A stretch of DNA of 64,000 nt from assembly GCA_963747715.1 (NCBI GenBank), contig CAVVGB010000009.1, forward strand, positions 550,711 to 614,710. Reading direction: 5' to 3'. This DNA comes from CAVVGB01 sp963747715 (GTDB taxonomy: Bacteria > Actinomycetota > Thermoleophilia > Gaiellales > Gaiellaceae). Shown here piece by piece: positions 16,866-25,439 of the stretch; position 1 is the first letter of the stretch; every line of letters starts with the position of its first letter. The translations under genes were made by a program, and so were the position numbers. The notes under the pieces are model-generated. The model was not told the DNA's origin, made no database searches, and worked only from the letters and a program-made list of their open reading frames with translations.

Positions 16866-17444
16866 GTGGGCGAGGACGGCCTTCCGACGCTCTCCTTCGC
16901 GTCTCCCGCCGAGTGGGAGGAGTGGTTGGAGAAGAACCATGCCGGTCCGACGGGGTCTGGATCAAGATCGCCAAGAAGGACGCGGGCATCGAGAGCGTCC
17001 GCTACCCGGAAGTGCTCGAGAGCGCGCTCTGCTTCGGCTGGATCGACGCGCGGCGCGAGGCGCTCGACGGGCACTACTTCCTCCAGCGGTTCACGCCGCG
17101 GCGGCCGCGCAGCAAATGGTCGCGGATCAACCGTGACACGGCCGAGCGGCTGATCGCGCACGGAAGGATGCGCCCAGCCGGTCTGGCCGAGGTTGAGCGA
17201 GCGAAGGCGGACGGTCGCTGGGAAGCGGCGTACACAGGCCAGAGGCAGAGCGCAGTGCCCGACGATCTCCAGCGCGAGCTCGACGACCGGCCCAAGGCAA
17301 AGGCGTTCTTCGCCCAGCTGAGCAGCCAGAACCGCTACGCGATCCTCTACCGGCTCCAGGACGCCAAGAGAGCCGGAGACGCGAGCGCGTCGGCTCGCGG
17401 AGTTCGTCGCGATGCTCGAGGCGGGCGAGACGATCCGTCCCTAG
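16866..17444 (+). CDS. YdeI/OmdA family protein (two frameshifts)
   Basis: From a GTG at 16866 the protein begins LPTLSFASPAEWEEWLEKNHAG. One missing base near 16945 moves the frame to DGVWIKIAKKDAGIESVRYPE, ALCFGWIDARREALDG and FLQRFTPRRPRSKWSRINRD, the typical YdeI/OmdA family core, then SQNRYAILYRLQDAKRA. One extra base near 17381 restores RLAEFVAMLEAGETIRP and a stop at 17444. Family members are linked to bacteriocin or acid protection, with no firm biochemistry. It lies in the segment bounded by tRNA-Gly and the copied tRNA end. Confidence 0.7.
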
Positions 17445-17524
17445 AAGCAGACGCGCGAAGCGATCGCGCCGATGCTCGCGAGGCTCGGCTGATGTCGAGC
17501 GGCTCGGTCAGGCGTGGGTGGGAG

Positions 17525-17929
17525 CTAGAGGTCGCAGTCGGGCGCAGCGTCCTGCGTGGCCTGGAAGGAGGTGCGCACGTCGGAGATGGCGGCGGACAGC
17601 GCCTGCACGGACTCGCCGCTGACCCCTGTCGCAGCGACCGCCTCGGCCTCGACGACGAGTGCCTGCACGGCCGTCTGAAGCGCGTCGAGCTCGTCGCCGA
17701 GCTCCGCATCGGCATCCTCCTGCGCGGCCTGCAGGTCTGCCTCGATGTCGGCCGCCGTCTGCTGGAGCTCCTCCAGGGCTCCCTCTTCGAGCTCGATGTC
17801 GCGCACGTCCTGGATCGAGCTCTGGATGTTCTCGAGATCCCCGCAGACTGCGGCCTCCTCCCCGCCGCAGCCGGCAGCAGCGAGCAGGGTCACCGCGGCG
17901 AGAGCGATGAGGGTCAGCGTGCGAAGCAC
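17525..17929 (-). CDS. Lipoprotein with acidic coiled-coil domain
   Basis: Start chosen at the GTG 17929, which gives a clean signal: a basic start, a hydrophobic stretch (LIALAAVTLLAAAG) and a lipobox ending in Cys. After the lipid Cys the mature part is an acidic helical domain (QQTAADIEADLQAAQEDADAE and similar heptads) with one Cys near each end. An earlier ATG at 17959 adds ten residues. It lies inside the putative tRNA-bounded island, opposite to the YdeI-like gene. No known family. Confidence 0.7.
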   Translation of the reverse strand: MLRTLTLIALAAVTLLAAAGCGGEEAAVCGDLENIQSSIQDVRDIELEEGALEELQQTAADIEADLQAAQEDADAELGDELDALQTAVQALVVEAEAVAATGVSGESVQALSAAISDVRTSFQATQDAAPDCDL

Positions 17930-18113
17930 GATGGCATCAGCCCTACCCGCCGTCGTCATCGCTAATCCCCGCCGGAATCACGGTATGAGCGCCTCGACCC
18001 GAGGGGGTCTGCCCCCGCCCGCCGCGACGACTCGTCGTCCCGGTTACTACAGAAGCACGGACGCTTGCACCAGCGCTTGCAAGGTAGTCGCGCCGTCACC
18101 TACCGCTCAAGAG

Positions 18114-18137
18114 AAAACCCCGCTGGAGCGGGGCTTT
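18114..18137 (-). terminator. Intrinsic terminator of tRNA-Gly
   Basis: On the minus strand AGCCCCGCTCCAGCGGGG forms a perfect 7-bp GC stem followed directly by TTTT (plus-strand AAAA at 18114-18117). It begins a few bases after the encoded CCA of the tRNA-Gly, the expected place for its rho-independent terminator. Confidence 0.85.
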
Positions 18138-18140
18138 CAA

Positions 18141-18216
18141 TGGAGCGGACGACGGGGCTCGAACCCGCGACCCTCAGCTTGGGAAGCTGATGCTCTACCA
18201 ACTGAGCTACGTCCGC
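18141..18216 (-). tRNA. tRNA-Gly (CCC)
   Basis: The minus strand folds as a full cloverleaf: acceptor GCGGACG / CGTCCGC, D-arm AGCTCAGTTGGTAGAGC, anticodon loop TTCCCAA (anticodon CCC) on a CAGC/GCTG stem, and the T-arm with GGGTTCGAGCCCC. Discriminator T with an encoded CCA (18141-18143). Its 3' half is duplicated at 16625-16663. Confidence 0.95.
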
Positions 18217-18260
18217 GCGCGAGCCATTGTATCCCCGCCCGCGCCTGATCTAATTGGGCG

Positions 18261-18796
18261 GTGATCGCCTCTGCGGACGCGCAGCTGCCAACGGAAGCGA
18301 CGGAGGACCTGGAATACGTCGTTGCATCGTTTCGTCCGATGGACGTCGTGGTGTGCGATCTCGTCGAGCGCGGCCTTTTACCTCGGGCGACCTACGTGCT
18401 GCCCGACGGCACCCCGATGGTCCCCGCCGACCACGCCGCGCTACTCGAGGACGCCGACGGCGTCCCGAGGCGGTGGCGACTCGATTCCGCGACCGGTTCA
18501 TCGCTGCCGGGGGCGACCCGGACGCCGTCGAAGAGGAACACCGCGCGTGGCTTTCGGGCGAATACGGAGCCTGTCTGCACAGCACCTCCCCGGAGGCCAT
18601 CGTGGCGAAAAGCTCGCTCATGACGACCATCACCGCGCTCCTGGCCGATCCACAGCCCGACGAGGATCGTTGGCGAACCGCCCTCCGCGGATCTGTCGAC
18701 GCCCTCGATGCGATCGAGCGGCCGTTCGCGCGCCACGACCGCGCCCGATTCGGGGGCCCCACCTCCCGCGACCGCCTCATCCATCCGAACGCGTGA
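18261..18796 (+). CDS. DUF6058-like protein (frameshifted)
   Basis: From the GTG at 18261 the first part reads FRPMDVVVCDLVERGLLPRATYVLPDGTPMVP, the opening pattern of DUF6058 proteins, which resemble winged-helix binding modules. Near 18466 one base is missing; the frame then gives PEAVATRFRDRFIAAGG and HRAWLSGEYGACLHS, ending at 18796. About 178 residues when joined. The family is annotated near natural-product genes, but function is not established and there is no such cluster here. Confidence 0.5.
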
Positions 18797-18947
18797 GCGA
18801 TTCCCCGACCTCTGGCAATAACCCGCAAACGAGCCTCAAGTCGGGCTCGCGTCCAGCCGATGTAGGGCCTACGAGGGAGATTGGCCATCCCCGGAGGTAG
18901 CCGCAGCTTCCGGGGTGCGAGCGCCGTCTCCCTCCTCCCTTCTTGAC

Positions 18948-19113
18948 GAGGACTTGGCGGAACATCAGCAGTTGCGCAGGGCCGCGCTGGATCGCCGCGA
19001 ATGCTGCGTCCTCGGTCGCGCCCGTACTTGAAATCAGTACGAGCGCTCCCTGCGTCCGTTGCCTCGCGACGCCCATCGCACCCCTGCGGGGAGCGATGTC
19101 CCGCCAAGCCCTC
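18948..19113. repeat. Long-hairpin intergenic repeat, copy A
   Basis: About 166 bp with terminal inverted repeats (GAGGACTTGGCGG / CCGCCAAGCCCTC). The central 100 bp, from GGCCGCGCTGGATCGCC to GTTGCCTCGCGACGCC, is almost identical to copies B and C. The core CGTACTTGAAATCAGTACG is itself a hairpin, and the outer arms pair imperfectly over their whole length. The stretch 18797-18947 upstream holds no gene but two smaller hairpins (CGAGCC..GGCTCG and CCCCGGA..TCCGGGG). Confidence 0.85.
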
Positions 19114-19182
19114 AACGGCTCAACCAAGCGGTTCCTCGAACGGGGGATGGTCGCTCGGCCCCGAAGAGACGAGCATGTGAGC

Positions 19183-19350
19183 ATGAGGCGTCTGCCCCTT
19201 TTCCGCTTCGCCCGACGGCAAGACGGCCAGACGATGGCCGAGTACAGCATCGTCCTGGCAGTCATCACCCCGGCGATCATCGCTGTCCTTGCGCTGTACC
19301 ACAACACGCTCGTCGCCGCGTTCCAAAGCGTCGTCGACGTGATGTCCTAG
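19183..19350 (+). CDS. Flp/Fap-type pilin subunit
   Basis: The 55-residue protein has the class III (Flp) prepilin pattern: a basic leader (MRRLPLFRFARR), then DGQTMAEYSIVLAVITPAIIAVLALY, where the GQTMAEY sequence gives the Glu of the prepilin motif at the start of a hydrophobic helix. After cleavage it would pack into a Tad-type pilus. No tad assembly genes are in the window, so it is an orphan subunit or its machinery lies elsewhere. Copy A of the repeat fills its upstream region. Confidence 0.75.
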   Translation: MRRLPLFRFARRQDGQTMAEYSIVLAVITPAIIAVLALYHNTLVAAFQSVVDVMS

Positions 19351-19370
19351 CCCTAGAGGTACTGGCGCAA

Positions 19371-19418
19371 CCGCCTCACAGCGGAGGCGGAATAATCTCC
19401 TCCGAGAACGGAGAGGAG
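19371..19418 (+). promoter_or_regulatory. Tandem hairpins in the aldolase leader, the second covering the ribosome site
   Basis: CCGCCTC (19371-19377) pairs with GAGGCGG (19384-19390). Next, CTCCTCCG (19397-19404) can pair with CGGAGAGGAG (19409-19418), which contains the ribosome-binding GGAGAGGAG just before the aldolase ATG at 19425. The second hairpin would hide the ribosome site; the first may also end the pilin transcript. Confidence 0.4.
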
Positions 19419-19424
19419 ATCGCC

Positions 19425-20454
19425 ATGGGCACACATTCACTTGCCGAGACCGCAAGGGCGCTCGTCGCGCCGGGGAAGGGCATCCTGGCCGCCGACGAGA
19501 GCCCGCCGACGATCGAGAAGCGGTTCCAGAAGATCAGCCTGGAGTCGACCGAGGACAACCGCCGCGCCTACCGGGAGATGCTCTTCACCACGCAGGGCAT
19601 CGGCGAGCACATCTCGGGCGTGATCCTGTACGACGAGACGATTCGTCAGCAGGGAAGCGACGGGACGTCGTTCCCCAAGGTCCTCGAGCAGGCCGGGATC
19701 ATCCCGGGCATCAAAGTGGACAAGGGCGCCAAGCCGCTCGCCGGCTCGCCCGACGAGAAGGTGACCGAGGGGCTCGACGGCCTACGCGACCGCTTGGCCG
19801 AATACCGCGACCTCGGAGCGCGCTTCACGAAGTGGCGCGCCGTCATCGAGATCGGCGACGCGATTCCGACTCCCTATTGTCTGCACGCGAACGCGCACGC
19901 GTTGGGTCGCTACGCAGCCCTCAGCCAGGAGGCCGGGCTCGTGCCCATCGTGGAACCCGAGGTCCTCATGGACGGAGGCCACACGATCGGGCGGTGCTAC
20001 GAGGTCACGCGTGCAACTCTCGTCGCCGTCTTCCAGGAGATCCATCTCCAGGGCGTCGAGCTCGAGGGGATGCTGCTGAAGCCGAACATGATCGTCTCCG
20101 GCAAGGAATGCCTCGGAGCAGGCCGGCGTCGAGGAGGTCGCCGACCTCACCGTGCGCTGTCTCCGCGAGACGGTCCCGGCCGCGGTGCCGGGGATCACGT
20201 TCCTGTCAGGCGGCCAGAGCGCCGAGGACGCAACCGCCCACCTGAACGCCATGAACGGCAAGGGCGAGCAGCCGTGGCAGCTCAGCTTCTCGTTCGCCCG
20301 CGCGCTGCAAGGGCCGGCGCTCGAGACGTGGCGCGGCGAGGAGGGGAACCTGCAGCAGGCGCAGGAGATCTTCGCCCACCGCGCGCGTATGAACGGCGCC
20401 GCACGCAGCGGCAGCTATTCGGAAGAGCTCGAGCGCGAGCTCGCGACCGTCTAG
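19425..20454 (+). CDS. fda: Class I fructose-bisphosphate aldolase (frameshifted)
   Basis: The protein starts MGTHSLAETARALVAPGKGILAADES and continues with FTKWRAVIEIG and the Schiff-base Lys region EGMLLKPNMIVSGKE, all class I aldolase marks. Just after that, one extra base near 20111 shifts the frame; the rest (PGITFLSGGQSAEDATAHLN, SFSFARALQGPAL) is the normal C-terminus, ending at 20454. About 343 residues when joined. The enzyme splits fructose-1,6-bisphosphate in glycolysis and makes it in gluconeogenesis. The gene ends against the convergent glpX, overlapping by 4 bp. Confidence 0.88.
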
Positions 20455-21485
20455 CGGTACTCGCGCCCTGACAACCGAGAAAGCTTCTCGAGCACGTGCT
20501 CGGCCTGCACGCGTCGCACGGTCCCCGAGCGCGAGCGCATCACGATGGAGTCCGTGACCGCGCCGTCCTTCGTGTAACGCACGCCGCGTAGGAGCGCGCC
20601 GTCCGTGACGCCGGTCGCGGCGACGAAGATGTCCTCGCCGCCGACGAGGTCGTCCGTCGTCAGCACGCGGTCCGGCTCGTAGCCCGCGTCCACGAGCTTT
20701 TGCCGCTCCTCGGCGTCGCGCGGCCAGAGCCGTCCCAGCACGATGCCGCCCAGGCACTTGACCGCAGCCGCGGCGATGACGCCTTCCGGCGTGCCGCCGA
20801 TGCCCATCATCAAGTCGACGCCGGTGCCGGAGCGCGCGGCCGCGATCGCGGGAGCGACGTCGCCGTCGGTGATGAGGTTGACCTTGGCGCCGACCTCGCG
20901 CAGCTCGGTGATCAAGTCGGCGTTGCGGTCGCGGTCGAGGACGACGACGGCGACCTCGTTCGCCTTCACGCCCTTCGAGCGGGCGACGGCCTCGACGTTC
21001 TCGGTCGGGGAAGCGTCGATGTCGATCGCCTCAACGGCCTCGGGGCCGCCAGCGATCTTGTCCATGTACACCGCCGCGCCAGGGAAGAACATCGTCCGGC
21101 GCTCGGCGACCGCGATCACGGAGATGGCGTTCGGCTGACCGACGGACGTCAGGCGGGTCCCCTCGAGAGGGTCGACTGCCACGTCGACCTCGGGCGGGTC
21201 GCCGTTGCCGACTTCCTCGCCGTTGTAGAGCATCGGCGCCTTGTCCTTCTCTCCCTCGCCGATCACGACGACGCCGGCCATCGTGACCGTGTCGAGCATG
21301 GCGCGCATGGCGTCGACGGCTGCCTGGTCGGCCGCCTCCTTGTCGCCGCGTCCGATCCAGCGCCCGCACCCGAGCGCGGCCGCCTCCGTGACACGGACGA
21401 GCTCGAGCGCGAGGTTCCGGTCGGGGGCGGACAGGCCGGCCTCGGCGGCGGCCGCTGTAGGCGACCCCGTTGGCGCCTCTGTCAC
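20451..21485 (-). CDS. glpX: Class II fructose-1,6-bisphosphatase GlpX
   Basis: The GTG at 21485 gives 344 residues. The catalytic motifs are complete: VVIGEGEKDKAPML, VDVAVDPLEGTRL, VYMDKIAGGPEAVE, VVVLDRDRNADLITELR, ITDGDVAPAI and MGIGGTPEGVIAA. It removes the 1-phosphate of fructose-1,6-bisphosphate, the irreversible gluconeogenic step. It lies tail to tail with the class I aldolase gene, pairing enzymes that act in sequence, and overlaps the EamA transporter stop by 4 bp. This is the orthodox GlpX of the window; the copy at 2128 is altered. Confidence 0.92.
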   Translation of the reverse strand: MTEAPTGSPTAAAAEAGLSAPDRNLALELVRVTEAAALGCGRWIGRGDKEAADQAAVDAMRAMLDTVTMAGVVVIGEGEKDKAPMLYNGEEVGNGDPPEVDVAVDPLEGTRLTSVGQPNAISVIAVAERRTMFFPGAAVYMDKIAGGPEAVEAIDIDASPTENVEAVARSKGVKANEVAVVVLDRDRNADLITELREVGAKVNLITDGDVAPAIAAARSGTGVDLMMGIGGTPEGVIAAAAVKCLGGIVLGRLWPRDAEERQKLVDAGYEPDRVLTTDDLVGGEDIFVAATGVTDGALLRGVRYTKDGAVTDSIVMRSRSGTVRRVQAEHVLEKLSRLSGREYR

Positions 21486-22384
21486 GGGCGAATCGTAACC
21501 TCGCCCGCCGCCTCGGGCGCGATCGGCTCCGGCTCCTCGTACAGAACGACGAGGGCGCCGGCGGCGAGCACGAGCGCGCCTCCGACCGCTACCTGCCAGC
21601 CCAGCGACTGGCCGAGGATGCCCCAGGCGAGGAAGGTTGCGGAGACCGGCTCGAGGTAGGCGAGCAGCCCCGCCGCCTGCGCCGTGACGTGCCGGAGGAG
21701 GGTGATGTAGGCGACGCCCAACACTCCCGTGAGGACAGAGCCGAGCAGAACGACGTAGAACCACTCGTCGCCCTGCGGCAGCGCGCGACCGGCCCCGGCC
21801 AGGAACGGCAGCAGCACGATGCTGACGATCACGTACTGCCAGAACGCCATCCCGAACGGCGAGACGTGCGGGACGACCATTTTCGCGCCGATGACGATCA
21901 GCGCATACGTCACCGCGGCGCCGATTCCCGTTGCGATCGCGACCGCGTCGGCGGGCGATCCCTCCTCGCCTGCCAGCGCGATCAGTGCGAGCCCGGGCGC
22001 GGACAACGCGAGCGCGACGAGCCCGACACGCGACCGGCGTTCGGGTAGCACCTGCGGCGCAATGATGGCGATGAAGATCGGAGCCGTGTAGACGGTCAGG
22101 ATCGCGACCGCGACCGACGAGCGCTTCAGCGTCTCGAAGAAAAGCACCCAGTGGAGCGCGAGCAGCAGACCCAACCCGAGCACATGCAGTCGGCGCGTGC
22201 GCAAAGCGAGCGCGTCGAGGCCGCCGAGCACGAGCAGGACCAGCGGGAGCGTGAGAGCGGCGAGCAGGCAGCGCCAGAAGACGAGCTCCTCGCCGCCGAG
22301 GTCGACGCCCGCGACGATGACGGACACCAGCCCCCACGAGGCGGCAATTCCGGCCAGGGCTATGTTCCAGAGGCTCAGACGCAC
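21482..22384 (-). CDS. EamA-family (DMT) transporter
   Basis: The 300-residue protein has ten hydrophobic helices in two five-helix halves, the EamA repeat. The first half starts WNIALAGIAASWGLVSVIVAGVD and includes VFWRCLLAALTLPLVLL; the second has GFLA-type LLAYLEPVSATFLAWGILGQSL, a hallmark of drug/metabolite exporters. Substrate unknown; members export amino acids or other small metabolites. Its stop overlaps the glpX start by 4 bp, so the two are co-transcribed. Confidence 0.85.
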   Translation of the reverse strand: MRLSLWNIALAGIAASWGLVSVIVAGVDLGGEELVFWRCLLAALTLPLVLLVLGGLDALALRTRRLHVLGLGLLLALHWVLFFETLKRSSVAVAILTVYTAPIFIAIIAPQVLPERRSRVGLVALALSAPGLALIALAGEEGSPADAVAIATGIGAAVTYALIVIGAKMVVPHVSPFGMAFWQYVIVSIVLLPFLAGAGRALPQGDEWFYVVLLGSVLTGVLGVAYITLLRHVTAQAAGLLAYLEPVSATFLAWGILGQSLGWQVAVGGALVLAAGALVVLYEEPEPIAPEAAGEVTIRP

Positions 22385-22392
22385 GCCGCCGG

Positions 22393-23523
22393 ATGCTAGA
22401 CGCCGCTCTCACCGATCTTCTCCAGCCATGGCGGCTCGCGACTCTCCTGGTCTCGTTGGCGGTGAGCGTGCTCGTCGTCGCGACCTCGTCGCGCGTCGAG
22501 GCGCAGGCGGATGCCCTGGTCGTGCTCGCCACGACGCTCGAGACGCCCGTCCTCGAGCTGCTCGCCGCGGCGGTCACGGACGAGCCCGAGCTGCTCGAGA
22601 CGACGGTCGCCGGCCTGCCGACGACCGTCGCGCGTCCGGGCGGCGGCGGCGAAGCGCCGACGCTCGTAGTCGTGAACGGCGCCGCTGAGGAGGGACGCAC
22701 CCATCCCGTCCTGCAGCGACTCGCCCGCGGTCTCGCGCGCGCCGGCTACGTCGTGCTCGTGCCCGAGCTTCCGGGCCTCGCGCGCGGCGAGCTCACGGAG
22801 GACACCGTGCAGGCGACGATCGACGTCGCGCGCGCGGGCGGCGACCGTGTGGGATTCGTCGGCGTGTCGGTGGGAACGTCGCTCGCCTTGGTGGCGGCCG
22901 CCGACGAGGCGCTGGCCGGCCGCGTTTCGGTGATCACCGGGACGGCGCCCTACGCCGACCTCTCGAACCTCGTGAGACTCGCGACGACGGGCTACTACCG
23001 CGACGGCGACTTGCTCGTTCCGCATGAGACCGACCCGTTCCTCGCGGTGGCGGTCGCGCGCTCGATCGCGAGTGCGTTGCCGGCCGGGGCGCAGCGGGAT
23101 GCCCTGCTGGCGCTCGACGACGACACCGCCGATCCGCTCGCCCCGCTCCGGACCTTCGACCCGGAGACGCTCGCGCCCGACGTGCGCTCGATCGTAGAGC
23201 TGCTTGCGAACGAGGATCCGCGGCGCTTCGACGATCTCTACGCCGCGGCCCCGGCCGAGCTGCGCGGCATCGTCGAGCGCTTGTCCCCTCTAACCGCCGC
23301 GGCGGAGATCGACGCGAAGGTGGAGCTGGCGACCGCCCCTCACGACGAGTACGTGCCGCTCGCGGAGCCCCAAGCGATCATTCGCGCCGCGCCGGACGCG
23401 CGGCTGACGATCACGCGCACGCTCGAGCACGCGATCCCCGACCCCTCGGCCGGCTCTGTTCGGGAGCTCGTTCGCCTCAACGGCTGGATCGTCCGCTCGC
23501 TCCAAGCAGCCGCGTCCGAATGA
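22393..23523 (+). CDS. Membrane-anchored alpha/beta hydrolase
   Basis: ATG start, 376 residues. One N-terminal membrane helix (LATLLVSLAVSVLVVATSS) is followed by an alpha/beta-hydrolase core: LVVVNGAAEEGRTHPVLQRLARGL, a nucleophile elbow GFVGVSVGTS (Ser in GVSVG), and later TAPHDEYVPL (acid) and LEHAIPDP (His). All three catalytic residues can be placed. It probably works on the outer face of the membrane. The substrate is unknown. It starts 8 bp from the divergent EamA gene; copy B of the repeat begins 2 bp after its stop. Confidence 0.7.
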   Translation: MLDAALTDLLQPWRLATLLVSLAVSVLVVATSSRVEAQADALVVLATTLETPVLELLAAAVTDEPELLETTVAGLPTTVARPGGGGEAPTLVVVNGAAEEGRTHPVLQRLARGLARAGYVVLVPELPGLARGELTEDTVQATIDVARAGGDRVGFVGVSVGTSLALVAAADEALAGRVSVITGTAPYADLSNLVRLATTGYYRDGDLLVPHETDPFLAVAVARSIASALPAGAQRDALLALDDDTADPLAPLRTFDPETLAPDVRSIVELLANEDPRRFDDLYAAAPAELRGIVERLSPLTAAAEIDAKVELATAPHDEYVPLAEPQAIIRAAPDARLTITRTLEHAIPDPSAGSVRELVRLNGWIVRSLQAAASE

Positions 23524-23524
23524 C

Positions 23525-23693
23525 AGGAGGGCTTGGCGAAACACAGCTGATGCCGCCTGGCCGCGCTGGATCGCCGCGAGGCTGCGTCCTCGGTCGCGCC
23601 CGTACTTGAAATCAGTACGAACGCTCCCTGCGTCCGTTGCCTCGCGCCGCCCATCGCACCCATTCGGCGGAGCGAATTCCGCCAAACCCTCCT
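23525..23693. repeat. Long-hairpin intergenic repeat, copy B
   Basis: About 169 bp with terminal inverted repeats AGGAGGGCTTGGCG / CGCCAAACCCTCCT. It shares with copies A and C the same central block and the CGTACTTGAAATCAGTACG core hairpin. It fills almost the whole gap between the hydrolase stop (23523) and the antiporter TTG start (23708), so any promoter for the antiporter must lie inside or upstream of it. Confidence 0.88.
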
Positions 23694-23707
23694 AGGCTGC
23701 TTTCCGC

Positions 23708-24883
23708 TTGACGCTCGGCCAGCTCGCCATCACCGTCGCGGTCCTCGGCGGCCTCGGGCTCCTGGCGAGCCGCTTCGGCCTGTCCGCCATTCCTGCATAC
23801 CTGTTCGCCGGTCTGCTGCTCGGCCCGAACGAGCCCGAGGTGCTCAGTTTCATCGAGCCCTCCGAGGTGACGGACTTCGTCGCGCAGCTCGGGATCGTCT
23901 TCCTGCTCTTCTTCCTCGGACTCGAGTTCACGCTCGACCGCTTCCGCCGTAGCGGGCGCCATTTCGGGCTCGGCGGCTCGATCGACCTCGTCGTCAACGT
24001 GGGGCTCGGCCTGCTCGTGGGGGTCGCGGCATTCGGCTTTTCGTTCGCGACGCTGATCCTGGCCGCTGCGATCTACGTCTCCTCGTCGGCCGTCGCCGTC
24101 AAAGGGCTCATCGACTTGCGCCGCCTCGCTGACGACGAGACGGACCTCGTGCTCGCGATCCTCATCTTCGAGGACATCGCGATCGCCTTCGTGCTCGCGT
24201 TCGCCGCGGGCGGCGGCGGCGATGCCGTCGAGACCTTCGAGCTCGTCGGCAAGGCTCTCGCGTTCATCGTGCTTTCGCTCGCGGCCTCACGCTGGCTGGC
24301 GCGGCCGATCGACCGCCTGCTCGATGCGATGCCACGTGAGTTCTTCCTCATCTTCACGTTCACGATCCTCGTCGGCATGGCCGCGCTCGCGCACGTGCTC
24401 GGCATGTCGGAGGCGATCGGCGCCCTCATGGGCGGCGTGATCCTCTCGGAAACGTCGGTGCGCGCCGAGATCGAAGAGCGCTTCCTCGCGTTTCGCGACA
24501 TCTTCGCGGCCCTCTTCTTCTTCGTGTTCGGCCTCAGCATCGACATCGACGAGCTCGGCCGGCTCGGGTGGCTGCTCGCGCTCGCCGTCGTCGTCTCGGT
24601 CGGCGGCAAGATGGCCAGCACGTACGCGGCCGGTCGCGTGGGCGGCTTTACGCCGCGACAAAGTGTCAACGCGGGCTCCGCGCTCGTCGCGCGCGGCGAG
24701 TTCACGATCATCCTCGCGCAGCTGGCCGCGGCCAACGAAGCGTTGAGCGCTGAGACCCGTGCCGACATGGTCGCCTTCGCCGGCCTCTACGTGCTCGCGA
24801 CCGCTCTGCTCGGCGTCGTCCTCATGAAGGAGTCCAAACGCCTCGGCCGCTTCCTCTTCCCTCTCCGACCTAGACTGGAGTAG
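23708..24883 (+). CDS. CPA2 monovalent cation/H+ antiporter (KhtU/KefB-like)
   Basis: A TTG at 23708 is the only usable start. The 391-residue protein has about 12 membrane helices. It has the CPA2 core: LAITVAVLGGLGLLASRFGLSAIPAYLFAGLLLGP, IVFLLFFLGLEFTLDRF, YVSSSAVAVKGL and ALVARGEFTIILAQL. It lacks the cytosolic RCK N domain of KefB, and the regulatory part is a separate gene 2 bp downstream. This is the layout of KhtTU, a K+/H+ antiporter that exports potassium. Its upstream gap is taken up by copy B of the repeat. Confidence 0.85.
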   Translation: MTLGQLAITVAVLGGLGLLASRFGLSAIPAYLFAGLLLGPNEPEVLSFIEPSEVTDFVAQLGIVFLLFFLGLEFTLDRFRRSGRHFGLGGSIDLVVNVGLGLLVGVAAFGFSFATLILAAAIYVSSSAVAVKGLIDLRRLADDETDLVLAILIFEDIAIAFVLAFAAGGGGDAVETFELVGKALAFIVLSLAASRWLARPIDRLLDAMPREFFLIFTFTILVGMAALAHVLGMSEAIGALMGGVILSETSVRAEIEERFLAFRDIFAALFFFVFGLSIDIDELGRLGWLLALAVVVSVGGKMASTYAAGRVGGFTPRQSVNAGSALVARGEFTIILAQLAAANEALSAETRADMVAFAGLYVLATALLGVVLMKESKRLGRFLFPLRPRLE

Positions 24884-24885
24884 AC

Positions 24886-25413
24886 ATGGCAATCGAGCTA
24901 CGAGAGACCCGCCTGCCCGGCGTCGGCGTCAAGTACAGCTGTGCGCGCACCGCGCACGGCGGCCGCCTGGCCGTGATCATGCACAACGAGGGACTGCGGG
25001 AGATCTACTACTACCGGCACGCCGACCAGGATGAGCCGACGGCCGTCATTCAGCTCGAGGACGACGAGGCCCGGCAGCTCGGCGCGGTCATCGGCGGCGC
25101 GTACGACCGGCCGAAGATCGTCGAGGACCTCGAGATGGCCTTCGGGGAGCTCGCTATCGAGTGGGTCCCGGTTCCCGACACGAGCCCCGCGATCGGCAAG
25201 ACGCTCGCGGAGTGCGGCTTCCGGCAGCGCACCGGCATCACGATCATCGCCATCCTGCGAGAGCCCGAGCCGGTGGCCGGCGCGCAACCCGGCGACGTGA
25301 TCGAGAAGGGCGACACGCTCGTCACGGTCGGCAAGCTCGGCCAGTACCGGGAGTTCCGCAAGCTGCTCGCCGAAGGCCCGTTCGACGAGGAGCATTCGAG
25401 CTCAGGCGAGTAG
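24886..25413 (+). CDS. KhtT-like regulatory subunit with RCK_C (TrkA_C) domain
   Basis: ATG start, 175 residues. The N-terminal half (KhtT-type, residues 1-75) carries VKYSCARTAHGGRLAVIMHNEG; the C-terminal half is an RCK_C domain (about 80-165) with IGKTLAECGFRQRTGITIIAILRE and GDVIEKGDTLVTVG. In Bacillus the RCK_C domain of KhtT binds c-di-AMP and controls the antiporter KhtU. It follows the antiporter gene by 2 bp, so they form one operon. A diadenylate cyclase gene lies at 46698. Confidence 0.85.
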   Translation: MAIELRETRLPGVGVKYSCARTAHGGRLAVIMHNEGLREIYYYRHADQDEPTAVIQLEDDEARQLGAVIGGAYDRPKIVEDLEMAFGELAIEWVPVPDTSPAIGKTLAECGFRQRTGITIIAILREPEPVAGAQPGDVIEKGDTLVTVGKLGQYREFRKLLAEGPFDEEHSSSGE

Positions 25414-25439
25414 GGCCGACCACGCCCGGCCCGGAAACG

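Noticed and set aside
20451..22700. One long open frame joining glpX with sequence upstream across the EamA transporter
   Set aside because: Only the part from 21485 on matches GlpX; the upstream extension is an Arg-rich shadow of the EamA and hydrolase genes. GlpX starts at the GTG 21485.
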